Positions 12,756-23,976 of a DNA stretch of 64,000 nt are shown one piece after another. Each line of letters starts with the position of its first letter. Positions within the stretch are counted from its first letter, which is position 1. The translations under genes were made by a program, and so were the position numbers. Source of the stretch: Fomitopsis serialis (taxonomy: Eukaryota > Basidiomycota > Agaricomycetes > Polyporales > Fomitopsidaceae); assembly GCF_022376445.1 (NCBI RefSeq), contig NW_025955115.1, positions 32,959 to 96,958 of the forward strand, given 5' to 3'. The notes beneath the pieces are model-generated. The model did not search any database and was not told the origin of the DNA. It saw only the letters and a program-made list of their open reading frames with translations.

Positions 12756-12861
12756 TGAAGTCGCTGTATCAGGGTGGCGATAAAGGTTGAATCGCGACGT
12801 TGTGGCAAACGTAGGTGATACGCGTCGAATGCGATGTCGCGGTATCAGGCTGGCGATAGAG
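12756..12861. repeat. Short direct repeat pair
   Basis: A ~28-bp unit (core GTATCAGGGTGGCGATA) near 12,756-12,785 recurs with few changes near 12,832-12,861 (core GTATCAGGCTGGCGATA). It lies just after the P450 relic. Confidence 0.5.
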
Positions 12862-13791
12862 TACCCGAATCTATTTCACCGATATACGTCTGCGGTATCG
12901 TGTGCCAGATTCGTAAAAAGACATCCACCATTCGCGTTGCGAGTCGTTGCGAATCGTTTCACGATTCCGTAGCGAAACAGGGAATGTTCGGCCTGCGAAC
13001 ATAGTGACGGAACATACGCTATGTCAGACCTCCGGACATGAGTCATTTACTTCCCATTTTGGACTTCCGCAAATAGAATATTTTAGCGAGCCGGACATAG
13101 CACATGTCTGGGTTCCGCAAATATCTAATTGTCGGCGCGCAGACATTGTCGGAACATAGTGAATGTCCCCCCTTTGTTCTCAACCGGCACATGACGTATG
13201 TCAGGACCTATCACATTGCACGAACATTATCCCAACATGCTTGGTGGTCGTGCTTTGTGCGGCCTCGGAACATTGCGGCGAAAACGTGACCAATGTTATG
13301 ACACCCGACATACTAATTGTGGCCTGCTTTGTCAGGACCCGGAACAAAGGGCGGGCATTTCCTCTTTTCTTGCAATGTTACGGGTCCGTAAATCGCCGCT
13401 TACTAATCTACTCGGTCTTCCAATGTTAGACCAATGTCCGGCGGCGCCACAACCCGGGTTGTCCGCAGTGGCGCTTTCAAATGACTTCACGTCTGTATCG
13501 TTCGCACGATCAAACCACCATTCCAAGGAAGCCAATGCTCCTGCATCCGACGCAGGCATTTCCATAGTCGACGCTTGAGACATGAGATCGACAGAGCCGC
13601 GACAGCGTGGGGTTAGGTTATGGAGATGGGAGACGGGAATGCAGCCACACGGTCACGATGACGTGTGCTCGTCAGACTTCAACGTCACGCAATCTCGTCG
13701 ATCAGTGACCCGATCAGCTATCGTGAGACGCTCACAAGCCACACTCTCCATCTCAGGTGTCGACCTTCGCCGACATTGACCGACGGTCCGT

Positions 13792-13807
13792 ATCGTTCGC
13801 GAACGAT
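13792..13807. repeat. Palindrome ATCGTTCGCGAACGAT
   Basis: A perfect 16-bp palindrome. It is one of at least four related sites in the window and could be a dyad binding site or part of a small dispersed element. Confidence 0.6.
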
Positions 13808-13956
13808 GCAGCCCGACTTCTTTCTAGATCCCACTGTATGCTGTAATATCTGTAGTGACCATAGCCAAACTCAGCCCAATGGGCGCTTGTGAATGCTCAT
13901 CTCAAATTCGTTTGCTACTGGGCCATGCATCCACTTACAGTATCCATTTTGGGCCA

Positions 13957-13974
13957 CATCGTTCATGGACGATG
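13957..13974. repeat. Palindrome CATCGTTCATGGACGATG
   Basis: An 18-bp dyad with a single mismatched pair, of the same type as the sites at 13,792, 16,327 and 37,949. Confidence 0.5.
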
Positions 13975-14365
13975 CCACACATCGCCGCTTTCTGTGTATC
14001 ATTGTCGCATATCGCGACACTCAAAGTACCACGGCAGCCCATGCATGTTACCAACGATCCCCTCGTGTCGTTCTTCTCTTACGACCGTACGAATGAATGC
14101 GAACTGGGTGCGCGTCCTGTCGATCCATTCGATTTTCTCTTTCCGCATGCGTGATTGCGCTTGATTCCTTCGGCATACATACGCCCAAAGACGGGCGCAA
14201 GGTCATTTCCTTTGAGACATAGACTCAATACACAACCGCGCAGGACAGTAATCGACGGTACGACAGGGATACTCATTAACCTCGTGCGAGTACTGACTTC
14301 TACCGTTCAGACGAGAGCACGTTCAGCTACTTCTTCCGCTATAATCAATCGTGACAATCTCACCT

Positions 14366-16087
14366 TTATCGACCACGAGATTTGTTCGAACCGCCCCGAC
14401 CGCGAGCCGCCCGACGACGAGAACCTGATGCCACTCCCGACGCGGGGAGGCGACTCGGTCCAGCTTCAGGGTCCAGGCGACTCGGTCCCGGTTCAGGCTT
14501 GCAAGGTTGCTGCAAGTCCTTCAGCAGCGTTCTGTTAAAGGAGATCTCCTCCGACAGCCAGTCGTGATCTGCCTGCAGCTTTGCCATGTCCTCGATCATA
14601 TCGGACTGCTGCTCCTCGAACATTCCGATGAGCTTCTTCAGGCGCTTTATCTGGTCAGCTTGTGTCGGCCTCGTCTCTCCATTGGATGCGGTAACGTCGA
14701 TACGGACGTCAGACGGCGCGACATCCTCGCAGGTAAGATTGTCGAACGCGGACAACTCGGTGTCCGTTGCCGATGGCACGCGTGGCATCTGTTCACCGCC
14801 TCCTGCCTTGGACACGTTGGTAGAAGCGGACGTCAACGAGCGGAGCGACCTGCGATCACCGTCGCCAACGTTCCGGACTATCTCTCTCTTGGTCCGCTTC
14901 CTAAGGGGGGCGCCATCTTTCGAGTCCGTGCGTTCATGCTTTGCGGGCAGACCTTTTACAGGCGTAGTCAACGAAGCCTTCGTCACAGTCGTCTCAGCCG
15001 CCTCGGCTTTGGGCACGGCAGCTGTTCTGGTCGAACGCGTCGCCCTCGGTAGTGGCCTCGATGATCTGTCGACAGGGCGGTCCTGCTGCACGAGCGCAGA
15101 CTCGTGGTCGCCCTGTTTATCTGATGACGTGGCTAGGTCAAAAGTTCCCAATGGACTCGCAGGTGAGCGTGGAGAGCGTGGATGTCCCTGATACGGTGCG
15201 ACACTCACTCTTGCTTAGGGTCCCGTTCAGGGAATACCCGTTAAAGTAGCAACCCTTCCCTGCCGTCTTGCACGTGCTACAGGTGAGTGTTCCATTCTCA
15301 ACGGTGCACTCCCTGACAGCCCGCGTCGCCGAGCGACAGTAGTCGCACTGTATAACATACCTAAAGTTTCAATCACTGCGTTCGTGCTGTAGTGGTATAC
15401 GTACCTTCTTGAGGGCTTTGCGATAAAGCTCGGCCTTCTTTTTGATGCCCTCCTTGGCTGATCGAGCAGGATTTGCGGGCCGGTTGGTCGTGCGCGGCTG
15501 CGACGCTGGAGGGGGCGACTCATGCTCGTCTACCATCGTCTCGTCCTCCTCGCTGGCCTCCTCCTCCCCTCCATCGGCGGACAACTCGTCCTGCCCGTCA
15601 CCGATGAATCCCCCGTCATTTTCACCGTCCTCGCTGCCATCCTGATTTCCATCCATCTCGTCATCGACCTCGGCATCGGCATCAGCCGCGTTCCGGGTTC
15701 GACAAGCTGGCCAACGGCTTTCGCCACCCTCGAGTAGCTCAGGCCAATGGCTCTGGACCCACTTTCGTCCGTCCACATGGAAAGAACCGGTCTTCACGAG
15801 CTGGGCCAACTTGTTCAGCCGAAGAGTGATCCAGGTCGGCTCGGCCATTATCCCCGACGCATTATTGTGCCGTTCCCCATGCTTAACCTGTCGACATAGC
15901 GTCAGCCAGCAGAATATGACCCATAGTGACCAATAGTGAGTCATACCATCAGCCCATGGAGCGTTTGGACCACCTGCATCGCCATCGACGCGACGCGGAG
16001 GTCCTGCTTTTCCGCAACTGAGAACCAGACCTCGATGGAAGATAACACCGCCTCGTCATCATCAACTCTGCTCGCAGTCCGCGACAT
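14366..16087 (-). CDS. Cys6-cluster/coiled-coil family, member A
   Basis: First of seven related minus-strand genes; no named family is recognised. It probably starts at ATG 16,087, with an intron before VKHGERHNN and a W-rich helical block (RKWVQSHWPEL). A long acidic linker follows. An intron at about 15,412-15,351 precedes the cysteine exon: CDYC, nine residues, Cys, eight, Cys-x2-Cys, six, Cys-YFN. After another intron comes a basic Ser/Thr-rich stretch with a possible nuclear signal (LRKRTKRE). Then a leucine-rich coiled coil (QADQIKRLKKLIGMFEEQQ) and an Arg/Gly tail (RRRAARGRGG). The cysteine spacing and basic tracts suggest a nuclear, nucleic-acid-binding role, but that is inference. 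Exon ends outside the cysteine block are approximate. Confidence 0.6.
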
Positions 16088-16326
16088 AGGGAGCGCGCAG
16101 TGTATGAGGAAAGTTGCCTGGGTGATATTATCAGTCGTGGATGGGAGAACGTAGGAAGGCCACGCATGCACATGGGAAATGTCCGAGTCCTTGGGGGCTC
16201 GTGACCAATCTCAACCACGCGTCTCGCTTGTCGCACGGGGATCAATCACCATTACGGTGTCCTGAGAAGACCAAGCCGCCGCTTGATGCGTGAGCAAACC
16301 ATGAATCATCAGAGTCCATTCGGCCT

Positions 16327-16346
16327 GTATCGTTCATGAACGATAC
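16327..16346. repeat. Perfect 20-bp palindrome
   Basis: GTATCGTTCATGAACGATAC is self-complementary over all 20 bases. It lies between family members A and B and is the best example of the dyad type also found at 13,792, 13,957 and 37,949. Confidence 0.7.
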
Positions 16347-16610
16347 GACCCATTCATACGTTTTGAGTCGCGTGGTCGTGGAGTACTGTCCCAAGGTGTG
16401 GCTGTTGAACAGGTCGTTTTCGAATGACATGTTTCGTATTCGGTGTTTCGATTACTCATGGTGCGTCCGACTCTGCTCACTACCTTCCTCCCACATGTGC
16501 ACACGCATCGTCGATACATCCATCACTTCTATTCGCTTGACCGACGTCGTTCAGTAGCATACATCCATACACACGCACAGTTGAGTTGTCCTTGACCATC
16601 CCGCCAATAC

Positions 16611-18346
16611 TCATCGAGCTTCGTCTCGCCTGTCGTGTCCAGCCCTCTCCCGAACGGACCTCAGGGCCTCGAGTCGTGCCGCCGCTTGAGCCCTGTCAGC
16701 CTCTGCTCCTGCTATCCTCTCCTCCAGGTGCGCCTTGAACCGTTCCTTAGCTTCAACCAGAGATGTTGCGGCGGCGAGGGCCTCTCGGTGCTGCGCGACT
16801 CGCTCTCGGAGGGCGACCAACTCGTTAGCATCCTCTCGGTGCGCCTGGTTCATCTCGACCTCCGGCGCAACATCCGAAGGTGTGTACCTGCTCTCAATGG
16901 AACACCGAGACGAATCCGAACCGTCTTCCGAACCCGCCTCCCATTGCGACTCCCATGGCAGTTCTTCTACTGGCCGGTAGGACGCCCGGTCGATGTTCAC
17001 GGGAGGTATGTACACCTCCACTTGACGCACCCGGCGACTCGGAGCCTTAGTCGTTTCCGACGCCGAATCCGACAACGCTTCCCCTGGGCCGTCCACAAAG
17101 TGTGCCCGATGTTTCCCTTTCGAGTTTACACCGCGTTTTGGCCCAGCAGTACCCGCCGCGGACTGTGAGCGCTCATCCCTGGACGGGCCAGGCGTGGTCT
17201 CGACGTGCTCCACGTCGGCGTTGTCGCCCCCCCTCGCTCCGCCAGTCTGTTCTTTGAGTTCTAAAGTGTCATTTGGCGCTGTCAAACCGCCTAACGAGAC
17301 GAGCACTCACTGCTGACATATCCGCTGAGTGAACGGTCATCGAAGAAGCATCCCTTTCGCCTCTTCTTACACTCCTCGCATTTGGCATTACCCTGCAGCA
17401 CGACGCACGGGCGCGCGACATTCACTGCAGACTTGCAGTAGTCACACTGTGGCCAATGCCATCATTATCATACGTTGAATGTCTGCACGGAGAGGCGCAC
17501 CTTAGCCCCCGCTCGCAATCGCTCTCGCGCGTGCTCCGCATTTTCCTCTCTCGAGCCCTTAATGTGGTCCGTCTTCCCCTTCGCAGCGGATACGCCCTTC
17601 TTCTTAGCTACAGAGCGCCTGTTGACATCCTCGACAGGCTGATGTACTCTCCCAGTGACTACCAGCTGTACCTCGTCCTTTGAAGCTTGTTTCCTCGCCT
17701 TTCCTGGACGGTCCTCCTTCGAATGGGCCACATAAACATCCCTGAACACGTCAAGGCCGCTGATAAGCATCACACCCTCGCGATTGGTTCATGCACTTAC
17801 CGTTGGGTCAATTGAGCCAGGAGCTCCTTGAGTGAATCTTCGGCACGAGTTGATTTATGAATGCACAATGACAGTCGTCGTTCTTACTCACCTATATCCG
17901 TTTCGTCGAATTCAAACCGTCTGGGACCCACAGGCAGCGGATTGGCGGGAGTGACCAGGTTTGGCCAATTGGCGGCGATCCAGGCTGCAACCTTTGGTTT
18001 TATGGGAACGTTGCTCCCGACCAGCATCTTCGAGATCCCCTTAACCACCTTTGCAGCGTTCTCCTTGTCGCTCTTTGTCTTCCAGCCGTCTTCGCCGACA
18101 TAGAGCTCTTCCCGTGCACCGTACTGGATCTGCGAAAGCGAATGTCATTCGGAACTCGACTGCAGGTCTAGTCTGACATACGAATGCGTCGCGCAGCATC
18201 CGCAAGCCCTCTAATTGGGTTCTCTCCGAGCCGTCCTCGAATGCTTTCAATTCGATGGCCTTGAATACGTTGCGAAGGTGGGCAACGTGGGGAGGCGGCG
18301 GTGCGGTCGCCGGTTCTGTTGTTGCGGTCGTCTTCCTTGGTGCCAT
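16611..18346 (-). CDS. Cys6-cluster/coiled-coil family, member B
   Basis: Paralogue of member A. ATG 18,346 opens MAPRKTTATTEPATAPPPP, followed by a helical region and, after an intron, an exon ending WIAANWPNLVTPANPLP. A basic linker exon (17,773 to about 17,468, with RRSVAKKKG) leads to an intron that ends in CAG just before the cysteines: CDYC, nine residues, Cys, eight, Cys-EE-Cys, KKRRKG, Cys-FF. The fourth loop is strongly basic, as in fungal binuclear zinc clusters. The last exon (from about 17,306) carries acidic and Ser-rich sequence and a 60-residue coiled coil (ERVAQHREALAAATSLVEAKE). No frameshift was seen. Function is unknown. Confidence 0.65.
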
Positions 18347-18731
18347 CGTCTATTGAACTATGGAGCGTCGGGAGTTAGAGGTGGGATCGTGAAGAGCCGT
18401 TGTTGAACATGCGCGACACAGACGTCGTAGGCGCCCAACCGCCACGTCGCCACGCGTTGTGATCTCCGTCACATCGGCGTACCGAACGGTGTGGCGTCGT
18501 GTTTCCCCACGGGTTCGGCAGTCCAATCGCAAAGTGGGGCGAGCTTTCACTCATGTCAGTAAAAGGTGTCACTCTTCAGCCACCCGCTTCAGTGCTCCAG
18601 ATCCATTGCACATCGCTTTAGTCTACATACGCTGTCGTTACAAGTATTTACAAGATGATTGAAACTGCCCGGGTCCCGAACGGCACCGTCCTAGTACTGG
18701 CGATTATCATTCGTCCGACCGTCGTATTGAG
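18347..18731. other. Spacer between family members B and C
   Basis: Probable 5' region of member B and 3' region of member C. I see no separate gene or repeat here. Confidence 0.4.
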
Positions 18732-19996
18732 TCAGTGCGATTCCTCATAGCGTGCCAGCCGCTCCTCCCATTCACCAAGCTTCTCCCTGATAGACCGTTC
18801 GTTTTCTTTGGCCACCGCGAGCTCCGCGTTGGTTTTGTTAAGGCTCCACTGATAAACCTCTACCATACCGGTGTGGATTTCAATCGCCCGACTCACTGTC
18901 GCCTCGTCGCTATGAGCATAGTCCGTCGGAATGCGGAGTGTCGACTCCGGGGTGGGCTCGTCGGAACGTGACGATGCTCGACGTGTCGAAAGGAGACCAG
19001 CGAGTCTGTCGGGTTTCGTAAAGGCTCGCTTCGCATTGCTGACTTCCCTAGACCCCGGGACTGTGGGTGCCCCGTCATGTGGGTCGGGACCTGGATGTTC
19101 GTATCTCGGACGCTTGACAGGTTCCGCAGACACTGGTGAGTTTCTCCGCGCGCGCTTTGATGATGTTGCGCGGAAGTTCATGCGTTGCATCCCAGTCTCC
19201 ATGCCAGACATAGGATCGCGCGATGTTGCAGCGACTGTCCCGTCGGCCATGAGAACGGGCGGATTGTCGGCCTTCGTACGAGCACCAGCAGAATGGTCTG
19301 CGAAGCTGCCCGGGTGACCCAAGGGTGCTTCAAAATCTGTGGAACCCGACGAGTAAGAACATATTCGCTCCAACGGATTATATGGACACACATCGCAACT
19401 TTGGTACCAGTGGCAGTCCTTGAAACTTGCATTCGCACTGGTTTCTGACGCAATTCCAGCACGCGACATCGCTTTTGTTCTTGAAGCAGCACGGCGCCGT
19501 GTCGTCTTGCGCCCCTCTGCAATGATCGCACTCGAGGCGTGTCAACGCCAGGTCGTATAGTCCCGTGTGACATGTACTGTTGACTTACCACCCGCCCATT
19601 GTCCCGCATTATCCGCGCCAGCTGAGAGACATCGATTCCGATGGTCGGCGCGTACGTGTCAGCGGATAGAGCTGGGTCTTCCAGCACGTCGTCTCCCCGA
19701 TTCGACCTGACGTCGTCAACCTCCTCCGAATCGTCAAGCTCGTCGCGGGAGTGATTCTCTTCCTGCTCTTCGGTGCTGACACGTGCAGCCCTTGGTTCCG
19801 TCGGGTTCGTGGACGAAGAGCGGGCGTCGTCATCGAAGCTATCGTTGTCGCGCCAAATATCTTGCGGCTCGTAGTGTCCTCGTTCATCGTCCTCGACGAT
19901 GGACGACATGTCGTCATTCCAGTCAAACCCCGTCGTTGTCCCCTGCGCACGCATGTTGACTTCAGGTCCTTCCTCGTATTCGTCGTCGCTGACCAT
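18732..19996 (-). CDS. Cys6-cluster/coiled-coil family, member C
   Basis: ATG 19,996 opens a very acidic N-terminal exon (MVSDDEYEEGPEVN, many D/E/S). The W/P helical block of the other members is not evident, so an upstream exon may be missing. The cysteine exon follows a GAG acceptor near 19,534: CDHC, nine residues, Cys-Cys, then Cys-WN-Cys, six, Cys; it has two extra cysteines compared with its relatives. The final exon has a basic patch (SSKRARRNSP, KRPRYEHPGP) and ends in a coiled coil (NAELAVAKENERSIREKLGEWEERLARYEE). Boundaries between exons are approximate. The role is unknown; the acidic N-terminus with a basic, cysteine-rich middle is compatible with a chromatin or transcription protein. 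Confidence 0.55.
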
Positions 19997-20761
19997 GATA
20001 CTGAAGTCTGGGGTTCAGGAGGGTACGAAATAAATGCAGGGCGTAGCTCAGTATAGACGGGGTCACTGCAAGGATGATGGCAGGGGCGTGGGAATGTGCT
20101 GTCGAACCGCGACGTCGATACTGACGCGACGCGTCGTCGTTCACGTGCGTGTCGATTAACCCGCGCTGTGCAGTAAATCTCGGATGACATGAGGCCGCCA
20201 GGTCTTCATTGGCAAGATCCTCGATGCCTGAGTCATACAGGTCTGTTTGCTTGCCGAGGCTTCAACCACACTGTAGCGACGTCTTGCAAGGCACTTCCAC
20301 ACAGGGAAAACCAAAGCCGGACGACTCTTTGTGTGGTCATGTGTCTAGAGTCGTCCCTCTGTGGCTAACTGTTGATTGTCGCGCTGACTAGGGCCAACCG
20401 AAACCCGTTTTCGTCGAATGATCGCGTAAGCCCCCCACGATGTTGCGGACATGACGACGTCCAGAGCAGACGCATCCATGCTTGCATCGTTTGCCATCGA
20501 TGCAACCAGACGTCGCACATGCAGATAGCATACGATCGCTGTGGTATCTAACACGATGTGGCCTCATACTTTAGTACACCAAGGCTGGTTCGCAGACCCT
20601 AACCGCAGCACGGTGACGATCATTCCAACATCCAACCTGTGAAATTGACGACCACAGGAATCATGAGCACTACATACATTTACACATCACATCATCACTG
20701 CACAACCTTTTGACACGTCAGTGTGTGCATCGCGACAATCTCAGCGCACGTTGGAGCTACC
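19997..20761. other. Spacer between family members C and D
   Basis: About 760 bases with no supported gene. The reading frames on both strands are short and without conserved content. Confidence 0.35.
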
Positions 20762-22476
20762 TCAATCATGACGCCGAGAAGGCCCCGCGGCACCTGGTCC
20801 CACTCTGTGTTGCGATCCGGCTTGGACCGTTGCGCGACGCGACGGCTCGGCCCTCGCTCCACGCGCTTCATTCACCGAAGAATACGTTGCACGCACCCCA
20901 ACTGCAGCCGGTGGAGAGGCGCCTCCCGCAGAGTCTTCAGCCGGGCCCGGGGTCGCGAACTGCCGCTCCATAGTCGCGAGGGCCCTTTTCATGTTCTCTT
21001 CTTGCATTTGCAGGACCTGAATACGGGCCTCGATGGATCTGAGTTCTTCGGCTGCCACCAGGTACAGCCTCCTTGCGCTGTACACGTCCACGCGCTCGCC
21101 TCCGATTTCGCGACTGCCAACCGGCGACATGCACGAGGGCGACGTACTCTGTGTCTGCGTGGCGACGGACATCCTAGGGGCCGACGAGGCGCCTGCCTTC
21201 ACCTCTGTGGAAATCAACGCTTCCACCCCGTCGAGATCCGTGGCCACATCCGCACTCTCCATGTCCTGCTCTCCTGCTACATGGCGGAGTTCAGGAACGT
21301 TGCGTTCGACCGGGCTAGCAAGTAACTGGTCTTCTTCCGTCGGTGCCACCCCTTCTTGTGGAGCTGGGACGCTGCCAGCCGCGGTCCCGTTACCCGTCTG
21401 CGTTTCCTCTCCCCCATTGGTCGCATCTGTTGTTGCAGAGGTAGCCGCAGCGTTGGTCGATGACGGGACAGTCGGTTCCTTCACCGGCAAGTCTATATGA
21501 CGGCCTGGGGACCGCGGCTCATCCTGTTCCAATCGCACCCTCTTGATTGGTCCCGTAGCAGAGTCTGTTATCCACATTCCGACATCAGTAACCCCGCGGA
21601 ATGCTCTCCCCATCAGCAACGCACCGCCGACGTTTACGCTTGGTCGAACGTGACCAGTCCTGTCGCATTTGAGGCCCCGGTCGAGGCATTGGCGGCACGC
21701 CGGCGCCCCTGGTTCTACATGGCAGACCGTGTCTGCGGGCAATGCGACACAGTTGCCGCATGACTGTGTAGTGGCGACTTGTTAGTTCTCGTACATCGCT
21801 GAACTATAGTACGTACGCGGTCGGCGCCATTTGAAGATTCAGTGTGGCCTTCGTCCAACTCGTTGGCCTTTCTCTTCGTATGCATTGTTGATACGGCGGG
21901 GCCGGGGCGACCTGGAGTCGCGGAAGGGGCGTTGCGTCGTACTTTCTTACCAGGAGGGCCGAACTTGGCAGGTGTCCCATCTGGCACCGTGATCACTGGC
22001 ATCGCAGGGAGCCCGAGCCTGTTGACGTCCGCCTTGCCGTCGCCTTCCTGGGGTGGCTGTCACGCCGAACGGTTTAGGTTCATGTCCATTTGTCTTTGGG
22101 ACAAGAACCACTTACCGCTCTTTTTGGCGTGCCAGCGCGGGTGTCTAGCACCGAGGGCGTTTGGAACTGCTCAGTCAGCCACAGCTTGAAGCCCGGTGTC
22201 GCCCGTGCATGTACCAGCCTCATTGCCTCCTTGGCAGCGTCTACTAGAGCCTCCGGCTGCGGCTCATTGGGATGATCCCCGCGATGTGCAAAGTACGAGT
22301 CCTGTTGATAGTTCAGTTCCCAATCAATGGTATTTCCGGCGGTGAGACAGTCGTACGTATAGATCCTTGTAGTCTACCGTCCACTTGTGGAGCGCTGCCC
22401 CTTGCTCAGGTACAGGCTTGTCCCGGAGGTAGTTCATGAGCTGTTCGGTCGGCGTTAGGAGTCCAAGACCCAACAT
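20762..22476 (-). CDS. Cys6-cluster/coiled-coil family, member D
   Basis: ATG 22,476 starts MLGLGLLTPTEQLMNYLRDK, matching the N-terminal motif of members E and F (helix, then P-x-P and an LxxW turn). The next exon carries IDWELNYQQDSYFAHRG and ends FKLWLTEQFQTPS, the shared W-block. A linker exon (22,002-21,830) contains PGKKVRRNAP. The cysteine exon begins after a CAG acceptor near 21,764: CGNC, eight residues, Cys, eight, Cys-RQ-Cys, LDRGLK, Cys. The rest of the long last exon is acidic and Ser/Thr-rich. Its coiled coil (VAAEELRSIEARIQVLQMQEENMKRALATMERQF) is similar to the tails of F and G. The tail is Arg/Pro-rich. Reads open to the stop at 20,762. Confidence 0.65.
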
Positions 22477-22797
22477 TTTGTCGTTACTAGTCAAGTGAGA
22501 ATGAGCAGAGAGGGATGAAGTCGTGGGAGCCACAGTGTTCGCGGTCGCGGACCGTGGATCGGGGATGTCATGCCTTCTATGGGCAACAATGCCGCGGATT
22601 AGACGCCGTTGTGGCCACGATCTCGGCTACCGTTGGGGCCCCACGTGATATGGAACGTCGTCGCAGACTTCACAGGCGGCGGGATGGGTGTCGCTGGACA
22701 TGTCGCATTCCTGTCACAATATGATTCTCGATACATAGGGTGCACCATGTGACGTATGGTATCTATACAGTTACGCCTGACATGCCCACTGCAACCA

Positions 22798-23976
22798 CTA
22801 ACTCACATCTGCGTCGAAAGGCCCTCCCGTTTGCGCCATAATCGCGCGGACAACGTCGGCCTGCGCCTCCAGCTCTGCGATCCTTCGACGGAGGTTTGTG
22901 ACTTCGTTGATTGTGGCGCAACGGCGCCGCTCCAGAGCCTCGTCATAGTGGGCCGTGTTATGCTCATGGATGGGAACGATCACTGCCCCTCGATGCTGCG
23001 CGGCGTTATCCTCGGGGCGCGTATGTATCCCCTCTGCCTTCCTCCAGGATCCGCTGCGCTCTACGTCAAGAGACGCCGGGGTCTCGTCGCACGTTGTGAC
23101 GCCGCCGTCCATGGACACGATTTCCACGTCATCTGGACGCTTTGTCGGAGAGTCCTCTGGAACGGCCGACCCCTTCAGCTGGCGCGGCATCATTCATCGG
23201 AGTAATGGAGACTCACCCCTGTAGTCTCCGGCCGACAACGAGTAGCCGTCCCATCTACATGGCCGCTTGTAGAAACGACACATCTCGCATGTGGTGCTCC
23301 CTTTTACCAGGTGACAGTGGATGTTCCCCCAGTTTTTGAAGCAACGGTCACACTGTCCGTGGGGATTAGTGACTCATTATTTCGGGGTAAATGAACTGAA
23401 ACTCGCCCTGTGGTTACGCTCATATGCGTCGTATGCCCGGCTCACCATCTCATCCACTTTCACTTGAGAATCCATTGGTGCGGCCTCCGTCACAGACTCC
23501 GACCTAGTCTGGCCGATTTGCCTAAGCCTCGCCTCTCGCGAGGTAGGACGTTCTGTATCCCGTCTCTTCGAGGCGTTTGTGAGGCGCTTGACGGAGAGCT
23601 CGTCGAAGGCGGCAGCGTATATCAGCCCAAGTTCGTCTTCCTGGCTTCTGACCTCATGGGCCAGCTCCGGGAAGTTCTCAAGTACCCACAATCGCAGTTC
23701 TCCGGAGATCCTGTGCGTGATGTTCGCTAGGGCGATGTCCACGCTCTTCCAAACGTGGTCATCTCTCACATCCTTCCGTGTAGAGTGTTTGTACAGCATC
23801 TACGCAGCTCGGTTTAGTATTCGTTCAACATGCGAGACACCTCATGCTATACGCACCAGTTCTTGATTGAAACGATCGAGCCACCGTCGCAATGCCTCAT
23901 CGTCATCGGGTGCTGGAACACGAGTGAGGAAATTGGTGAGCTTCTCGGCGGGCGTCGTCTTCGTTGGTAGGTTCAT
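22798..23976 (-). CDS. Cys6-cluster/coiled-coil family, member E
   Basis: Exon 1 (23,976-23,857) encodes exactly 40 residues with the family N-terminal motif (EKLTNFLTRVPAPDDDEALRRW). Exon 2 (23,799-23,407) carries the W-block (LRLWVLENFPELAHEV) and a basic helix. Exon 2 seems to end at a GC-AG intron (GCGAGT donor). It joins in phase to exon 3 at 23,352: CDRC, eight residues, Cys, eight, Cys-EM-Cys, RFYKRP, Cys-RW. The last exon has a coiled coil (INEVTNLRRRIAELEAQADVVRAIM). The apparent end at 22,798 could be a GTGAGT donor, so the C-terminus may extend further. The exon 3/4 junction is not settled. Confidence 0.6.

Larger units (their letters stand above)
12862..14365. other. Gene-free stretch with scattered palindromes
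   Basis: No gene is supported. From 12,970 to about 13,320 the words GGAACAT, GGACATA and GACATTG recur irregularly on one strand. From 13,490 to 13,975 there are three ATCGTTC..GAACGAT-type palindromes, listed separately. Confidence 0.35.
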
